Shown one piece after another: positions 62,159-64,000 of a stretch of DNA of 64,000 nucleotides. Position 1 is the stretch's first letter, and every line of letters starts with the position of its first letter. The notes under the pieces were generated by a model. It was not told where the DNA came from and searched no databases. It was given only the letters and a program-made list of their open reading frames with translations. The stretch covers positions 620,001-684,000 of the forward strand of contig WLWQ01000002.1 in the NCBI GenBank assembly GCA_012103535.1. Direction: 5' to 3'. The DNA comes from Pseudomonadales bacterium (lineage in GTDB: Bacteria > Pseudomonadota > Gammaproteobacteria > Pseudomonadales > Pseudohongiellaceae). Made by a program: the position numbers and the translations under genes.

Positions 62159-64000
62159 CTAGTTGCTCAACTTAAAACCATACAAGTGGCCCCCTTCCGG
62201 GATCGCTATATCGCCTCCAACAAAACCGGATAAGGTTTGGAAGTTGCTGGAACCAATTGCGACATAGGATTCGCCGTCAACCTGATACGCTACCGGTTGA
62301 CTACGCACTCCGCCACCAAGTTTCGATCGCCAGACTTCTGCGCCGGTTTCTGCATTAAGTGCTATGGCGTGACCAGTCAGACTACCAGTGAAAACCAGCC
62401 CGCCTGCTGTGCTTAAGGTTCCAGCCATCATGGGTTGTGGATCCAGATAGCGCCAGCGTACTTCACCAGTTTGATAATCCATTGCAGTGATATGCCCATA
62501 AGCAGATCCATCTCCAGCATCAACTGAGATAGGCATGCCTCCCATAAACTGCAAGCCCTCAACATGAACAGCAATACCTTTCTGCATAAGCTGACAGCTT
62601 TCAATAACGGGAACAAACGCCAAACCTAAATCTGGATTTAGTGAACCGGAAGTGGAGCCATTCATTCCACCCATCACACCTGGGCAAACTCGGTAAGTTG
62701 GCTCTTCAACCGGTAAGGCTTCAGGATTGATTACGGGTCTGCCGGTGGGCTCCATTGAAGAGGCCCAGTTTAGTTGTTCCATATAACTGGTAGCGCGAAT
62801 AAATTCGCCGTTCTCACGATTAATGGCGTAGAAGAATCCGTTTCTGTTGGCTTGCACTAAAGATTTGACAGTCTCGCCATCTACTTCGAGATCTACCTGA
62901 AACAAATGTGTATTGCCGTCGTAGTCCCAAACATCATGTGGTGTGAACTGGTAGTACCACTGTCTCTCACCTGTGTCCGGATCTATAGCCAGCACACTGT
63001 CAGAGAACAGATTGTCTCCGAGTCGAGCATCACCGTTCCAATCTGGGGAAGGATTTCCAGTAGTCCAGTAAAGTAAATCTAATTCAGCGTCGTAAGCACC
63101 TATAGTCCAGGCAGGTGCACCTCCAGTTTCGTATGAATTTCCTGACCAGGTTTCGAAGCCAGGCTCACCTTCTTCTGGCACAGTATAATGTCGCCAAACT
63201 CTTTCGCCGGTGTTTATGTTGTATGCATCAAAGAATCCGCGCACTCCGTATTCGCCACCACCGATTCCAATAATTGCCATGTCTTTCACAATAAGTGGAG
63301 CCGAAGTTGCACTAAATCCGCGGTAGTACTCGATGATTTCTGAATTCCAGAGAATTTCACCGGTTAAGCGGTCGAATGCCATGATGCGAGCATCAAGAGT
63401 CGCCATTAACACTTTGTCATCAACAATTGCTACGCCACGATTCGCTGGTCCGCAGCACAGTCGTAAATCTGATGGCTGTGGATGGTCGTAACGCCAAAAC
63501 AAATCACCATTCGTGGCATCAAGTGCGAACAATCTATTGTACGAAGAGGTGACATACATGATGCCGTCATAAATGACAGGGGAAACGGCAAATTGACCTT
63601 GGGTTCCAGTCGGAAATCCCCAGGCGAAGCGTAAGTCGTCTACATTTTCAGGGGACAAATCTTCGAGCGGACTATGGCGTGCATTGGAATAGTCGCCGCC
63701 ATACTGCAACCAGGCATCAGGATTCGCACTGATTGGTTGCGATAACAGGTCGATACTGGCATCGCCCAGACCATTGCCGATTGGATCTTCATTTATCCAG
63801 TGGGTTTGTGTAATAACAATACCTTCACCGGGTTCCTGAATATCGACAGGTACTTCACCTTCGCGAACTTCTTCGCTGGGTTCGGCAGTTGGCGCAGCAG
63901 TTTGTGCGGTTTGTTGTGTGTCTGAGTTCTCCGGACTACAAGCAGCAAGCACTAATGCCAGTGCGCAACTTATCCAAAATCTGTTGTCATTTTTGATTTT
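62159..64000 (-). CDS. PQQ-dependent alcohol dehydrogenase-like lipoprotein (start outside window)
   Basis: The frame runs off the right edge with at least 614 codons; the visible N-terminus KNDNRFWISCALALVLAAC is the end of a lipoprotein signal. The vicinal CC disulfide of PQQ alcohol dehydrogenases is present (LRLCCGPANRG), as are WTTGNPSPDWNGDARLGDNLFSDSV, and HDVWDYDGNTH. No heme motif is seen. It probably oxidises an alcohol or aldehyde at the outer face of the membrane and is the first visible gene of a unit with the small membrane protein and SSS symporter. Confidence 0.9.
   Translation of the reverse strand, partial: KIKNDNRFWISCALALVLAACSPENSDTQQTAQTAAPTAEPSEEVREGEVPVDIQEPGEGIVITQTHWINEDPIGNGLGDASIDLLSQPISANPDAWLQYGGDYSNARHSPLEDLSPENVDDLRFAWGFPTGTQGQFAVSPVIYDGIMYVTSSYNRLFALDATNGDLFWRYDHPQPSDLRLCCGPANRGVAIVDDKVLMATLDARIMAFDRLTGEILWNSEIIEYYRGFSATSAPLIVKDMAIIGIGGGEYGVRGFFDAYNINTGERVWRHYTVPEEGEPGFETWSGNSYETGGAPAWTIGAYDAELDLLYWTTGNPSPDWNGDARLGDNLFSDSVLAIDPDTGERQWYYQFTPHDVWDYDGNTHLFQVDLEVDGETVKSLVQANRNGFFYAINRENGEFIRATSYMEQLNWASSMEPTGRPVINPEALPVEEPTYRVCPGVMGGMNGSTSGSLNPDLGLAFVPVIESCQLMQKGIAVHVEGLQFMGGMPISVDAGDGSAYGHITAMDYQTGEVRWRYLDPQPMMAGTLSTAGGLVFTGSLTGHAIALNAETGAEVWRSKLGGGVRSQPVAYQVDGESYVAIGSSNFQTLSGFVGGDIAIPEGGHLYGFKLSN

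Noticed and set aside
1..64000. Prophage, integrative element or tRNA genes
   Set aside because: I found no integrase, phage structural gene, transposase or convincing tRNA T-loop arm, so the region looks like ordinary chromosome apart from small intergenic repeats.

Overview
This window looks like a chromosomal stretch of a free-living, probably marine, aerobic gammaproteobacterium with near-balanced base composition. The assignment is inference: it rests on the many Sec-, Tat- and lipoprotein-type exported oxidoreductases (three PQQ dehydrogenases, a GMC/gluconate-dehydrogenase-like pair, SMP-30 and sorbosone-dehydrogenase-like propellers), PilZ and hybrid-kinase signalling, Na+/solute symporters and proteobacterial Shine-Dalgarno usage. 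I see no rRNA, tRNA, CRISPR array, phage or transposase gene. No fully conclusive species marker is present.

Layout. 0-6.5 kb (+): end of a GFA/CENP-V zinc enzyme, a secreted protein of a 'GDTLVV' family, a sorbosone-dehydrogenase-like propeller, a PlsB-like acyltransferase, a secreted cyclase-family hydrolase and a Tat-exported alpha/beta hydrolase. 6.5-9.8 kb (-): PilZ protein, a second GDTLVV protein, and a Tat-exported enolase-superfamily dehydratase whose catalytic residue spacing matches D-galactonate dehydratase. 10-12.8 kb (+): a YtrA-type GntR regulator with a near-ideal palindromic operator, plus an ABC exporter. 12.7-15.6 kb (-): small genes, including a STAS-like protein, a frameshifted DUF420-like gene, a methyltransferase, a YCII protein, two small membrane proteins and a minimal class III cyclase-like domain. 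15.7-19.9 kb (+): an APH-type kinase, a gluconate-2-dehydrogenase subunit 3/GMC pair and a methyltransferase. 20-23.2 kb (-): membrane protein, DUF411, SMP-30, metallo-beta-lactamase fold. 23.3-25.7 kb (+): DUF6152 and two more GDTLVV proteins, closed by a clear terminator. 25.9-29.1 kb (+): a hybrid histidine kinase/response regulator/nucleotide cyclase.

29-37 kb holds cyanophycinase-like, DUF418, crotonase, MATE, DUF3500, a second STAS-like protein and a gamma-glutamyltransferase. 37.5-44.3 kb is a complete cox-type molybdenum hydroxylase module (coxG, S, L, M, D, E) of the form II/xanthine-dehydrogenase type; its large-subunit gene carries an in-frame amber codon at codon 59, and three different inverted-repeat elements sit at its joints. 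44.4-46.1 kb: DUF3311 plus an SSS symporter. 46.2-47.3 kb: a divergent WYL regulator and VOC protein. 47.4-55.8 kb (-): a long probable operon of two PQQ dehydrogenases, a metallo-beta-lactamase-fold hydrolase, an M14 peptidase, a VOC protein and a small secreted protein. 55.9-60 kb: methyltransferase, a cytochrome c-Vgb-like fusion, a secreted hydrolase. 60.1-64 kb (-): a PQQ-dehydrogenase lipoprotein (cut by the right edge), a small membrane protein and a second SSS symporter.

Taken together the genes describe a cell that oxidises and hydrolyses diverse small organic compounds in the periplasm and imports products by Na+ symport. The items most worth a second look are the broken or conditionally translated coxL gene with its surrounding structured DNA, the four-copy GDTLVV family of unknown function, the stand-alone 127-residue cyclase-like domain, and two symporters each translationally coupled to an unrelated small membrane partner.
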